From: Harmothoe impar
Lineage: Eukaryota; Annelida; Polychaeta; Phyllodocida; Polynoidae
Length of the DNA: 64,000 nucleotides
NCBI GenBank assembly: GCA_947462335.1
Contig: OX381714.1
Coordinates: forward strand, 17,270,618-17,334,617
Reading direction: 5' to 3'
Below, in pieces: positions 33,209 to 46,267 of the stretch (the first letter of the stretch is position 1; each line of letters starts with the position of its first letter). The position numbers and the translations under genes are program-made. The notes below the pieces were generated by a model, which made no database searches, had not been told where the DNA came from, and saw only the letters and a program-made list of their open reading frames with translations.

Positions 33209-35583
33209 CTGGAAATAATGGGAAGGTACTATATTAGTTTTATTACTATTCAGACCTTATTTGATTACTCAGAAAATCATAGGAAGAGAGAATGAGATGG
33301 GCGGTTACGAATTTAAGTCTGAATGGCTTTAGCGCTCAGATCGACAGGACAATTATGAATAGCTATTCAGGGTAATAGCTAATTATATCCTCATACAACC
33401 CTAATGTACTGGTGCAGGCTGTAAAACGGCCCCTCCAAACACCAGGTTTTTGGGATTTAGATATGAACCACAAAGGCCAAGGATTTTAGCATTATTTACA
33501 AGTTTCAATAATTGCATTTAAAATTAGATAAAATAAACGATTTGGTATAATTGAGATGGCAGTCCATTGCCAAAAAAGCACAGGCATCAAGTACGATATG
33601 GCAGTGCTATATATGTATACGTGGAGATAATGGATCTAGGATTCACCACCTTTCTGGATGTTGTGCAATCCTCAGAGACGAGCAGAAGAAGATGCAAAAG
33701 ATGTGGAGGGAGTTCTCAAATTTATGATTGCAAGCAGTTGTGCATTTAACGCGTGGACACCATATACATTTACCTTATTTTGTAGATAAGTCTTCAGGGT
33801 TGTGGGTTTAGATCTCTGAGTATTAGACAGTGTAGGTGATCTGTATACCAGAGTTGTGTTCAGTGCTGTGTGGCTTGAGAACCGTAACAACTTGTGGCGG
33901 GAAGCGTTCTGCCTCCCACCACGGACCTCCCACCTGCTTTATACCACACAGCAATCTGCGACGTCAGCACAAAACTTGGCCAGGCCCCCAATCCCACTCC
34001 TACGTGCCTGGACAGGTAGCCGGACGGTGGCCGCCTGTGCTCCCAACACTCCCCACACACCCCACACACAGCCCTGGTATCACAGCGCAGAGTGCCAGTG
34101 TAGAGCGGTGGTGCAAGATCCACCAAAGGTAGCTGGCATGACACCTACTGGTGCATACAGGTACCATCTGTTATGGACTGTTTCAAATGATAAATGGATC
34201 ATGGCTTTCTTAAATTCACAACAATAATATGAGGCCACAATGACATGATGATCTGTATTTTCTATTTAATATCAGTTATCCTAACATAAACATTATTTTG
34301 AACAAATATGTTGACGGATGATGGAATCGTTCAATATCATGTTAAACCGTATATTACGACTTTTGCCTCAGGTAAATAAACCTACCTCACAAGTATCTAA
34401 ACACACGATAGGGAAGGGATCCAAGCAAGATCCAGACACGCTGAGACTTGTTTGGTTCCAGGCCGTTTCAGATTATTCGATTACCTGCCCAGGCGTGTGT
34501 CCCCCTCCTCCTCAGTCAGCCCCCCCCCCCAACCCAGCCCCCCCCCCTTGGTTTTAAACCCGCAGATCTTACTGCACGTCCAGTAACAGTCGGAGTGCAG
34601 TCGGGACAGGTACTCATCCCTGTATATAGGGGCGCCGGGGGTTTAACAGATCATTTCCGATGTGGAGGGGATGGGCAGTGGTCCCAGGCCCAAACCCGAC
34701 ACTAAAAGGGTGATGTATAGGGTTCTACCAAACTAATTTCATTATAATTATTTCCATCATATAATTTCCAAATAACATCATATTCACCCATGATATTGCC
34801 CCATTAGGAAAAAACACCACTGGGCAATGATCAGATCCTACCCACCATACTTATATGGTAGAACCTTCGCCTCACCTTCCGACTCCACCCTCCGCTCATT
34901 GAACACTTCCCGACGCCCCCTGAGTATGCCCCCCCCCCCCCATCAGTACCCATGAGCCCTTGAGACATGTCAATTTTAAGAAATGTCCATGTCGCCATAT
35001 CGATTTTGATAAATTCCCTATGTTCCTATGTCCCTATTCTATTTACTCCTCCTGTCCCATGCCACTAAGCCCCAAAGTGCCCCATGTCGTCATGTCGAAT
35101 TTAGGGTTCTATAGGGCCACACCTCACACACATAATCAGATTAGATATGGCTTTCTTCCTCATATCTTTAATACATTATTTTGTTTTGATTCCTCGTCAA
35201 AATCTACAACTAAACATTTCCTTATTTGGCTAAGTACTCCTCTTCATATATACATGTACTGTGTACCAAAATACCAACAGGAAAAGTTCTATTATCTATA
35301 AATAAGGGGATATACCAGGTATTTAAGGTATTGTTACAACTTTACAAGGGCTGCCCATGGGCATTAGTGTTTGTGCTGGGTTTTTTAATGTTAGGGTACC
35401 AGACACTGATTTCATCTACATGGATCTAGAACACCTGTGAAAACCGATAGACAATGGTTGTATTAGCACAAAATACTTACCCATATAAAAGGGACAGCTC
35501 ATTTACCAAAACTGCCTTCCAGTGTCGTTTTATTTTACAATTAAAAGAATAACTCAGATCACATTTTGTATAGAGATTTAAAT
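33209..35583. other. intergenic, possible promoter of the 33 kb gene
   Basis: On the minus strand a TATAAAG sits at 33945-33937 in a moderately GC-rich patch (33860-34130), about 700 bases upstream of the coding exon. This could be its promoter with a 5' UTR intron. Otherwise I see C-rich runs (34500-34560, 34930) and no gene. Confidence 0.35.
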
Positions 35584-35589
35584 TTTATT
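35584..35589 (-). terminator. poly(A) signal of the Ly6-like gene
   Basis: AATAAA on the minus strand, about 125 bases after the stop codon. Confidence 0.7.
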
Positions 35590-35712
35590 TCAGAAAATCT
35601 CTAGTGGTCCACATTCACACAATACTCCCCTTCTTCGATGAGGGTAAGTTATCACCATTTGCCCAGAATTAGAGATGTTGAGGAATTTACACATCCCGAT
35701 GTTGATAGAGGT

Positions 35713-38512
35713 TTAGTGAGCAGTAACCTTCTGTCCGTTACAACGGTCGGTATGACAGAAACGGTAGGTCTGGCCATTGATGCTCTGGGGGCCGGGGTGG
35801 TTGGGGTTCACTCCAAATTCTCCCTTGAAGCAGCCACGGGCAACATCTGGAATTACATTTCCATATTACTCAGTGGCAAATATCATCCTATCTACATGTA
35901 TACATCAGACTTTGAGAACAGAATATTTTTTCTGAACTTACAACAATGACATCATATTGCTCCAAATTCCTATTTAAAAAGCCATATATCTCATAGAAAT
36001 TATAATTCATAACTTACTTATATACTTATTAGAATATAATTATAAGAATGAATAATTGGTTAGAAAGTGTAGTTATATCTAATTCTTTTGCAAGAAATAA
36101 TTTTCATGCATATTATTGTTGATAGTCTTTAAGAGATACTTACTTCCGTGGTGGTCTACCCTGGTGTAGCAGTTGCTGTGGCAGTCCCAAGCATCAACAC
36201 CATCAGCCTTACCAGATGCAGCAGTGACGGGGCCCATGCAGGGGTCAAAGCCACCAGCAGCACCGGTCTTGGTCTCAGTGTCGTACACAGTCCTGCTGCG
36301 AGTCTCGGTCCCATACTCAACCTGAGAAATATTTCATAATTAATTTTCAAACAATGAAAACTGATCATGGTCAAGCTGAGAATGACCAGAGAAGACTATT
36401 TCACTGCAGTTCTACCTACCTTTACATTGTGGTGAATTTGTATCTTCTTTCCCTCATACACATAAGAAAAGTTCTTTGTCTTTTAGGTTTATACAAATAG
36501 ACAATCATACAATGGTTGCAGTTGTGTAGGAATGCAGTCTTCCTGAAAACTCTTTCCACATGCAGGACATGCGATCCTGCAGATCTTTTATTTTGCAGGC
36601 CCAGCTTAATTTTTGCAGGCCCGGATACCAGAGGGGATTTTTTATATCTAATAAAAAGAAGTATAAATCAAGAATTAAAATTTCTCAAACAGATACGCGT
36701 TAATATATTTTCCAATTGAAACATTTGTAATATGTTCAATTTTGAGGGTTGTTATTCAAAGTTTAATGCCAAATGTGTTTCCCTCTAGAAACCTGAACAA
36801 TGATCCGATTTACAAGCCGTAAACACTGACATATAACCCTAAATCCAGCCAGTCATTTGGCCTGGCAGTAGGACCATTCCAGCCGGTCCAGTAGCCTTTC
36901 GGCCGGTTATAGCCGCTGTCCAGCACGTTTTTGGGAAGACTGCGAATGGACTATATTCATGTCATATGGTTCAAATCATGAACTGGGTATCATTTCATTT
37001 GTGACAGAGTTTAAATGAGAGAGTCGCTAGGGTTAAATTGGTGTTGGAGACTCACCTTGGGGTAGCAACGTTTAACAGTCTTGTACACAGGCTCGTAATG
37101 ACCATAGCTTCTCTTCTGGTAACCATATCCACCATGTCCATATCCTCCATGGCCATATGCTCCATGACCATATCCTCCATGGCCATATCCTCCATGTCCA
37201 TGTGCATAGTCATCCTTCTTCTCCTCTTTCTTGTCCTCTACATAACGTGTTCCGGCCTGGACCTTCTCCTCCTTGCACTCCTGGGTGTGCTTGGGCACCT
37301 GAAAAGATTGTCATTGTAATGTCATTATGTGCAAGCATTAAAAAATCTTTGATGGAATGCAAATTGTAGGAAATAAGCTAGTCTATTTCATATATAGCAA
37401 CAGCAAGGACAGAAGGATAGCATGCATGATATTTGTATCTGGTCACCTCATGAAACCTTATGGATTGTATGCAAATAACCCATTCTCTCTCAATGCATTG
37501 CTTATTTCAAATCAGCTTACACTGGTTCCCCTCATTGCATGTAGAAGGTTATACAAAACTTTAAATATCTAAATTACCTTGACTTCATATTGCTCTTCAC
37601 GGGGGACCTTTACGCTGTAGGACTTTGGTGGCCGATACTCACACTGGAAGCATTTCACTGCAATAAAGCATGGCAGATAAGTATGTACATTTCTGCCATT
37701 AGTTATACACAGACACCACAGTGTGCTTGATATTCGAGAACCTTTGCGTTTATGGTCATTGAAGATAATGTTCATGATGTACAAGGATCTGTAGGTCTAT
37801 TGAGAAACAATATCTGAAGGTAATGTTTCGATGCAGAAATATGTGTTTAGTGTGTTAACTGAACATTTTCTTAGCAGCAGAAATAAATGATGTTTATCAA
37901 TTATTTCTCACAGTATTACAGCACACTAGGTGGCACATTTGTGTTTTGTTTTCAGAGTGAAAGGGGCAATCTTACCACTCGCACTTAACCACATAGTAAA
38001 CTAGAACAGTACTAGAATTGTGAGTAAGATATGCTCGGTGATTAAGCCACTTTAATTTCAACCCTCAAGACCCTTGAGACAGGTCGAAGAAAATATCATG
38101 TGGCTTGGATAATTCTGGTAGATATAATTGTAACTAGATACCTTATATAGAATCATGTTGGTATCGTTGTAATAGGACCTGTGCACCCTATTTACCAGAG
38201 AGACATATTTACAACAGTTTCAGCAAGTATCACTGAAGTTCTACTCTAGTCATACCAACTTTAACACAAAATGATATATAATGCAACCGTCCAGACTGTA
38301 GAGTGTGCATGGACACTTTTTGCTAAAACTCAAGTCACTTTCATTACTTCATCTACCCACCACCTCTTGCCTCAGTAATATCATCTGAGAAATATCATTC
38401 AATTATCAGATAGAGAAATGAAATGAATCTACTTACTGGTCTTCTTTTCATAGCCATAGCCGCTACCAAGGGCTACTCCAGCCAGGACGAAAAGGCAGGC
38501 AAGACGAAGCAT
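35713..38512 (-). CDS. secreted Ly6/three-finger protein with Gly-His-Tyr repeat insert, five exons, 236 aa
   Basis: Exons: 38512-38437, 37657-37578, 37298-37056, 36321-36144, 35846-35713; all have GT-AG borders and phases agree throughout. Signal peptide MLRLACLFVLAGVALG. The three-finger frame starts with KCFQCEY and ends with RGC ... FCHTDRCN, the usual Ly6 start and CN end; ten cysteines in the mature protein. Exon 3 adds an acidic/basic stretch (VEDKKEEKKDDYAHG) and five GHGGY-type pentapeptides, then RSYGHYEPVYKTVKRCYPK. No GPI signal follows the last cysteine, so it is likely fully secreted. The Tyr/His/Gly run suggests a structural, adhesive or metal-binding secretion. A TATA box and a short 5' UTR fit strong cell-specific expression. 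Confidence 0.88.
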
Positions 38513-38562
38513 GATGTGTGTAGGTTCTCAATGAACTGATGCTGGGTCTTGGTCACTGCCTA

Positions 38563-38572
38563 CCTTATATAC
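38563..38572 (-). promoter_or_regulatory. TATA box of the Ly6-like gene
   Basis: On the minus strand GTATATAAGG lies about 55 bases upstream of the ATG, with a TCAGTT initiator-like site about 30 bases further down (near 38532). Position and spacing fit a core promoter. Confidence 0.75.
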
Positions 38573-40073
38573 CTAACCATCTGACCACATGTTGGCGTGA
38601 TGGCCTGTGGTCATGGTGACCTGACACACTCACAGTGCATAGAATGCGCTTTTTACCATATTGTCTGTCTGATCTAGACAATGGCATAGGTAGATCATGT
38701 ACCGACTAACCAAGGACACTATACAATCATCATTTTATCATATCATATATTACATTCATATAGTTTATGTATATACACACAATGGTATTGGTCATGTTAT
38801 GAAGTTCAAAAGGAAAAAAACTCTCACAAGATAATTTTGTGTTGTTTTATTTTATTTTACTCTGTAGCTTCAAACTGCTATTAATTAAGTCAACTGAATG
38901 TCCATATGTAATGAGAAACAATATTGTAGCTTAAAGGCGCTATTTAATCATCCCACTATGACAACAATCATGTAGGTTCATGTAGGTTTGAATACTGAAA
39001 AGGAAAAATGGCCAACATCCACCAAAGGACTTATACGGAAAGGTCTCGAATTAGGGAGAGATATAGCAACAAATGGCAGGTACAACCCCAACGATTTTGG
39101 ATATTAAGAGGTTTTCCCTTGATTAACAGGAGTTTCATTATCTTTTTCCAGGCCAAATAGACCTATATGATATATCATTCTAAATTCTAGATAAACTACT
39201 AAAGCAATTACAACGAATGATGCAATAGTGTTTGGCAATTTTATATTTCATTGTTTGTAATAATTGACAGAGTCCAGGCCCTAAGGCGTGTGATGACGTA
39301 AAACAAAAAAGAAATATCTTTAATCGCAAGAGCCTCAGGTGTATGGTGAGGCCCAGCGTGTACGGCCACAGCAAGTATAATGAGGCCTGGATGTATGCAG
39401 GTCAGACACGTGGGCCAGTCACGTGACCCAGGTGTAAGTCCCACACCTAGGGTTGACCCTTCCTGACCTCACTTAAGGTGGCTCGTTCATTTGGTATTTT
39501 CACCATATGACCAGCTTATACTCTGCATAGAAGCTGAGAAAATAGGGGGTCACAAGCTATTTTCTGTGATATTGACGGTTTAAGCCTATGTGGCATGTGA
39601 TAGGATGCTATAGTGTTTTGCCAACTATCTACATAAAATTGTATTGCAAAGTAGCTAAATTTGTACATAATTCTCTCAGAGCATAGGCCTTAATGTTTTC
39701 TTTCTTGAAAAAGTATTTTGGACATAATTATGGTTCTGCCCGTATTTTAAATATTTTTGGTGATCGAATAAGAAAATAAATGGGAATATACTGAGACACC
39801 TACATGCTTATAGTGTAGCATTTAAAGTCTTTAAGTTCATTCTCTGCCACAGACAGATTGGCACAGTTGTTTGTTGCCTGTCTCAGAATGCTAAGATTGA
39901 GGGTTCTAGTCTCAGAATTTTTCTAACTTGCCCATTACTATGTGACTGTCTAGGAGAGGTTCGCTCTAGTGGTTTATTGCTGAACTACAATATAAGGAAG
40001 TTTCAGCTAAGACTGAACCAGAAGACACTAATGTAAACATTCAATGAAGTGACACATAAAATTTGATGAAACA
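38573..40073. other. intergenic, nothing recognised
   Basis: AT-rich DNA; no repeat family or coding exon that I can support. Confidence 0.5.
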
Positions 40074-40307
40074 TCACACAGAAAAGTAAAGATGTCAACT
40101 GTGTCTCCCACGTGGCTCTGGTAAAGTAGAGTCGAACTGCTAATGACGCTGCTTATATGCAGGGTCCACTTAAGTTGACTCTGATAGTACAGAGTCAATT
40201 CGAGTTGACACTGATCGTACAGAGCCAACTCAAGTTGAGCAGTGTCATTAGCAGTTTGACTCTATATTTCACTAGAGCCACGTTGACACCTTTACTTTTC
40301 TGTGTGA
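40074..40307. mobile_element. fold-back MITE (about 80-bp inverted arms)
   Basis: Ends tcacacagaaaagtaaag and ctttacttttctgtgtga are perfect inverses. Pairing continues through cacgtggctct, agagtc and aactgctaatgac to a centre of small tandem gagttgac(a/t)ctgat(a/c)gtacagag units. Confidence 0.9.
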
Positions 40308-40623
40308 AGACACAGAATGATGATAGATACATTCGTTTCCCTGACTGACTCAATTAATAAGCTGCTGCTTCACTGCATACATGGTTATGTGGTGGGGTTT
40401 CTTTTATAGTTGCCAACAAACCTATTGTATTGCAGTCAGCGTGTGCCAGTCCTAGCTGTATAGAGACAGGAATATGTGCTACTGGGTAGAGGCTGTTGAT
40501 ACCATGTGCACCAACTGACCTTTGTCTCCAAGCAGAGTCCTAGTCCTACCGTCAAAGCAGAGGGGGAACATAGAGTTGACTACCCTGTTTCTGTGAACAG
40601 AAACACCTGACCTCCCCCCCGAG

Positions 40624-40758
40624 GTTTAGCTCAGTGGTGGCCCGTGGCTGATACCTTCCACAACATGGAACAGGCATGTGTCAGTAAAGGTGGAAAGCTC
40701 GCTACAATCGACTCACAGCAGACATCAGACTTTGTGTCCGACTACCTTGACACCCTCA
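40624..40758 (+). CDS. orphan C-type lectin domain exon
   Basis: The frame reads AQWWPVADTFHNMEQACVSK followed by GGKLATIDSQQTSDFVSDYL, the classic start of a CTLD (aromatic pair, F.....AC, GG.LATI.S, F....L). It is bounded by cccccgag before and GTGAGA after. No partner exon with the WIGL/WND half was found downstream. A Cys-rich stretch after an acceptor at about 40440 (ACASPSCIETGICATG) could be the preceding exon. Probably a sugar- or ligand-binding secreted or membrane protein, fragmentary here. Confidence 0.6.
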
Positions 40759-40994
40759 TGTGAGATATTTATTCAGAGATTATTAAACAAATTTTTGAAA
40801 TGGAGTTTTGGTTTGGAGCAATTGTAAAGTAAGGCATAGCCGCATTCAGAAGTTGTTGTCGTTTAGGAGAGTTCTTAAGTTGAGGGATGTCAGCGGAACA
40901 GATAATCTATCAGTGTATGTGAGGTGTGCATTATGCTGTCTGCATTGCTATTACACATTTATAGCTATTAATGGAGTGATCATTGTTTAACAAC

Positions 40995-41195
40995 AGAGGG
41001 TGGAGGAGTGCAAAAAAATGTCCACCCCTCTTGGGGGGGGGGGGGGGTGGGGGGTCAAAAATGTTACCCTGTTTTGAGCCAAAAATCCTATGCATTACTA
41101 TGATTCAAAGGGCCCAGGCATGAGCCGAATTTAGACCCTAAGGGGAGGGGGGATTTTGACTCCTCAACCATGGGGGTGGGAAATGTTTTGGGCGC
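40995..41195. repeat. poly-G/poly-C repeat element (copy 2, inverted)
   Basis: A 14-G run after cacccctctt, then gtcaaaaatgttaccctgttttgagcc and agggggatt blocks: the reverse of the poly-C elements nearby. Confidence 0.55.
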
Positions 41196-43149
41196 TCTGT
41201 GCCGTGTGGCTGTTCACATGATGAATATAAACAACTTACATACATGGTGGAAAAACAACTCAGAATCATGCTATACATAAGTTTACCCTTTTAGGAGTGA
41301 GTCATGCTGTGTCGCTGGGACACCGTAGGCACACAGGCACGGGAGAATGATGGTCTAGACTTCAAATTGTGCCTTCTAACACATTTTGGGACACAATATG
41401 TTAAGACTCAGGTCTGTGTCTATATGGTATAGTCCCCTTCTCTCTTTTCCCCCTTCTTTTCTCCTTTGCCTCCCCTGGATCCGCCAATGCATGGGCTTTA
41501 GATGCACTACACATGTGTAACCTTAACTGTAAGAGCAGGAATATCCTGGAGGGATATATAAGCTAATTTGAAAGATTAGCACGTATGACACTTTCTGGTT
41601 GTTATGGAAATGATTCCACTACTCAAAATGGGAGACCATTGTTCTAATATCTTAGAAATCTCACTAGTGACTCAAAAATCTATAGAGGACTATACCCTTA
41701 TTTTGGTCAAGTTCTAACATCGACACCATGCACATGTTTCTTAAATTATATTTGTCCGTTGGATCGGGACAAGACTCAACTGGACTGGTAAACACTATCA
41801 GATAATCTATGGTAAAACGATTCACATTCAGGTTTAAAAAAAGTACTTATATTTCTCTAGAAAGTGTCTGTCCTCTTTCAAAATGATTAGATAATGCCTA
41901 TGCAAGATGTATTTCCAGTTTTAGGTGGTCACCAGAACCAATCTAATCAAATTTGATATGAAAATGTGGAAGACCATGTTGGTTCTTTTTCTACAGATTG
42001 TGTTCCGTACACGCTGACACTAAATGAATCCAAATATTTCCTTCAAAGTGTAGAAAGACCCAGAATCTATCAATCTAAGGGAGTGGTCATTTTGGTCAAC
42101 AGGGGGGGTCGCTAGATTTTTGCGCAAGCGGGTTGACATTTTTATGGTCCCCCCCCACAGTAGGGTTAGACATTTTTTTGGTCCCCCCCCTCAGCCAAGT
42201 TGAAATTGAGCGCGACCAACCCCTTTGAGCTATAGTAACGTGCTGGTTTTTCTGCTAAAAAGGGGCACAATTTTTTTGGTCCCACCCCTTCAAGGGGTCG
42301 AAATTTGTTTGGTCCCCCCTAAATCCACCAACCCGCACCTCCCCCCCCCCATGTTGTTAAAATAATAACCACTCCCTGAGGGAGAAAAAAGAGAATTGTA
42401 TCGTCTTACATTACATGTCATCTAGATGCGTATTATGAGGGTGCATTATCATTGTACAGTACACATTTATATGATGTGTCATATAGATGTAAGATATGAT
42501 ACAGAATGTAAGTGGACTTCTTTAGGTGTAGTTTGTAGTTTAATATTTTTATTTGACCATAATATCAAATATAGCGACGGGGCTTTTCAATACAGCAATA
42601 CGGCTATATCAGGTCAGTATATGCATGTGTTCCAATGTCTAGTGGGAACTAAGAATATCTTATTGCAACTGGGCATATGGTTATAGGTGGGCCTTAACTA
42701 TTGTCATATTATATTGTTGAATGAATGTGCAGCATTCTAGTGGGACTTAAAATGTCAGCAACATTACCCACAAAAGTGCAAGCTGCATTTAAAGTATGTA
42801 GTGGCTACATTGTCCGAATCTAAAGAAGGAGAGTCCACTGCAGGCTGGAATGCTGACTTAGGGTAGACTAGCTTCACCTGGTTCAGTCGACATCATGTAA
42901 TGTTGCTTATAATTATATACCAATACTTTCTGCACTATTTATATACAGACCTTAGAGTAATACATTTGTTATTAGATAAAGGGTTTCACGAGATTTTGAA
43001 GAATTAAATGATATTTAAAGAAGAGTAATGAATTAGAGGGTGTCAGACTGTTTGAGAAAGTAGCTGATGGATCCGATTATGAACCCAAGCCTTTTATCTT
43101 CAGTCTTAGTTCCATCATCACATACTAGTAGACAGTTCCACAAGCTACA
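41196..43149. other. intergenic with poly-C element 42075-42380
   Basis: A segment near 41590-41690 resembles 63860-63985 (tttctggttg(t/c)(t/c)atggaaa ... accatt), a dispersed repeat. No gene recognised. Confidence 0.5.
42075..42380. mobile_element. poly-C MITE with inverted ends (copy 3)
   Basis: Starts agggagtggtcattttggtcaac and ends gttgttaaaataataaccactccctg, which pair imperfectly. Inside are C-runs, atttttttggtcccc units and gagctatagtaacgtgctggtttttctgctaaaaagggg, shared with copy 4. Confidence 0.75.
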
Positions 43150-45551
43150 ATGGAACGTGGGAAGCTTGTACCAACAGTTAGGGAAGTCCTGAAAGAAGAT
43201 GAAACTCATGATGAAGAAAATAACGAAGAGAAAAACAGTATAGGAAGAGCGAATGCAGCCCGACTCACCATCATATTTGTATCAGCAATCTCAATTGTAA
43301 GTTGGTGGTATAGAGCACAAAACATATAGCCTTGTATAACTATAAGTATTTATAAATGATTTCTTTTGCATAGCTGTATAATCTCATTTGTAAAATCGAA
43401 TGTTAATTGTACTGTTTTAGGGGATGACTGGGTCCTTGTTAGGGACAACTGCACCCTATTTACTGGATAGACTCGGGGTTACCTTTGCTGAGTATGGAAA
43501 ATTCCTTGCTGCAAGAAATGTTGGTAGGAGTGTTGCGCCCCCCTTAGGAGGATTTGTGTAATTATGAAATATATATACATATTCTCTATCAACATTATCA
43601 TTCAACTCATATTAATGAATAAGTAAAGTTCCTTAGGATTTCATTCCTACCGAATGTCTAGATACATTACTGTTCTTGTCAACAAATTTCAGTCTTGCTC
43701 AAAAGCAACAATGCACGGTATTTTATTACTGCCTGTGGAGATATCACAGGCAGTAATAAGTCCAACATGTGACTGCACATTCTGTCCTACTACACTTGGG
43801 AATCTGCTGGACCGGTAGCATCTTAGGCATATCCAAAAGTACCAAAGAAATGACCAAGTGATATCATTTTGAACACCATTGAGGAATCCGATATACTTTA
43901 TTGTATCTACCATTTTTATTGCAGATTATACAAAATGCCAAACCATTCAGATGTGGTTGCTGCATTTTTCCTCCTGATGGAAGCTGTTATTACAGCTGCT
44001 ATTCCCTGGATCCAAACACCAGAGCTAATGACCCTAGTGTTCTTCATGTATGGTCTACCCTCCGGTGTTCGCCTACCAGGTAAGCGAGTGTTCATCAATT
44101 AATTACAGATGGGGGCTGTTGATATCTCAAGAGGAGGTGCAACGTTTTTATGTCCCCTCCCTAACCGCCCCCCCCCCCCACCCCCCTTTAGAGCACGTGG
44201 AATACGTTGTGCTGCCGCTTCCCCCTTGAACTATAGCAATGTGCAGCTTTTCTTCTTCTTTTTTTCTTTTTTTTTTCTTTTTTTTAATTAAAAAGGGGCC
44301 TACTTTTTCAGCCACTCCCCCATCAAGAGGGGTCAGAATCCCCCCCCCCCCCCCTGGAGGGGTTAAAACGTTTACCTCCCCACCCCCCTCTGTAATTAAT
44401 AAATTGACACCCCCTAAGACTTTCTCTGCAAGACTGTTGCTGAAACTACATGTCCTCACTACCTCTCAGCTTTCATATTGGCCACCATTGACATTGTGGG
44501 AAGAAAAACTGGACCGGCTCTACTTCTGCTCACTACCATGGTATCAGTGGGATCTGCGCTGCCACCATTCATTGTCAATGCCTTCATCAATGTCCCTGCA
44601 GTTGGAGAAGACAACCATACAATGATGCTTCCTAACGATACCAACCTTCCAGCCACACTTCATAACAGTACCATAATCCACAATGCTGTGCACATATCAG
44701 GGAATGGCTTATCTGGTGAGATCAGGCCTAATGAATCACAAGTTTTACTTTTCAATAGTCTAGGTAAAGAGGCTTCAATTGAATACCCTTATGGGATAGT
44801 TGCTGGTTTACATCTCTGCTTTGCTATTTCTCTTGTGCCTCTATGGTGGTTTACTAACAGTGTTGTGCAGCCAAATGAACATGAACCAAAACTTACAACC
44901 ATCAGCTATTGGGTAAACCTTCTATCTTCATTTGCATGTAATGCTAGCAAGATTGCCAGTGCAATTGTTTTTCTATGTTTTGTTGCTTATACATCTAACA
45001 TTTACGGCGTAGATGATACCATAAGGAAGTATATATATTCATATGTCTTAGAGGGGCCCCCAAACTTATCCCCAACAGATGCTGCCATATTAGTCACAGC
45101 ACTTTCAATTTCTCGTCTAATTGGACGTATTTCCAATGTCCCTTTCTCATATCTATGGAATGCCGAAACAGTGTTTGTTACCAATATCATCATGTCCATC
45201 TTAGCCATTATAGCTGCAATTGTATGGCAGAATAGCGGAAAGTATATTCTTATCACTATCATATGTGCACTATCTTTTCTTATATCACCTCTAGAAGGAC
45301 TTGGTGTGGCCATTGCTCATCAGCATACTAAATTGACGAATGGACGCATGTCGATTTTGCATTTCTCAATAAGTGCATATGGTGCAATCTATGATTTGCT
45401 GACAGGTTACTTAATTGACACATATGATATGTCCATATACCTCTATGTTGTCCTAGGGGGTTCCCTGATGACTGCTGTTTTCTTTGCCATATATCGCATT
45501 TTGGTAACAATTCAAGTCAAGTACAGCCCCCACTATGAAACCTGTACTTAG
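43150..45551 (+). CDS. MFS transporter, MFSD4-like, four exons, 506 aa
   Basis: Exons 43150-43296, 43421-43557, 43925-44079, 44470-45551; phases agree at each GT-AG junction. The protein begins with an acidic cytosolic end (MERGKLVPTVREV) and has about 12 hydrophobic segments. GMTGSLLGTTAPYLLDRLG begins the first helices, and EYGKFLAARNVGRSVAPPLG carries the MFS GR(S)xG loop motif. LATIDIVGRKTGPALLLLTT corresponds to the DTGGN...WGxxxGPFxxALHF region of MFSD4. There is a large N-glycosylated loop after helix 7 (NDT, NST). About 510 residues is the family's usual size. MFSD4B (NaGLT1) carries sodium-coupled sugar in mammals; substrate here is inference. The ATG at 43150 was chosen because it gives the family length. 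Confidence 0.82.
44105..44405. mobile_element. poly-C repeat element (copy 4) in intron 3 of the MFS gene
   Basis: C-runs of 10-16, gaactatagcaatgtgcagcttttc, a T/C tract and ttaaaaaggggcctactttttcagcc match copy 3. It ends about 65 bases before the exon 4 acceptor. Confidence 0.7.
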
Positions 45552-46267
45552 CACATGTCATCTCATTCACATAACTAAATATTGATGAATATGATAATTT
45601 TATCTTCATAATTTAGCAATGTGCACATGAGATGTTAAAAGCATTTAGAGTTATACATTATGCATTGACATGCTATTTAAATGAGGGCTTATTATATGAA
45701 CAACCTTAACGTATACAGCTATGTCACATTTAAAGACTGGTTTCACAGTTATTTTGGTGACGTCATCGTGGAGAATGGAGGCGTGGTGGAGAATGGGTTT
45801 CACCTTCTCCATGGAGGTGTGGAGAACAGCCCTTCCCATATATGGGGGTGCAGAGGGGTCCCCCCGAAGGTCACAAAGTCGCCTCTTTTAAGGCTGGAGG
45901 TCACAAAGTCACTTTTTTTTCAAAAATATCCAGGTCGCAGGTCACTTTTTTATTATATAACAGTATGGCCATTTGAAAACAGCTGGTCGCAGGTCACAAA
46001 AATTAATGGTCAAGGTCGAAAAGTCACCTGGAAAACGGCCCAGGTCGCCAGGTCGCCGAACACCCCTCTGGAGCCACATATATATACACAGCGATGGTGA
46101 AGTTGTTTCTCCACATGAAATAAAACAATATTTCATTAAAATCAGCTGCAAACTCGAAATAAATATGATATAATACTGCCCTGTTGTAATAGTTACTATT
46201 GTGACTCTTTTATCAACCAAATCAAAGTTGCATAGACTGGATATAACAATAAAGCAATGACTGTACT
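45552..46267. other. 3' flank of the MFS gene with a short 'aggtcacaaagtc' repeat
   Basis: AATAAA at about 46122 could end the MFS transcript. The stretch 45860-46060 contains five loose copies of (a)ggtcgcaggtcac / ggtcacaaagtc. Confidence 0.5.
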
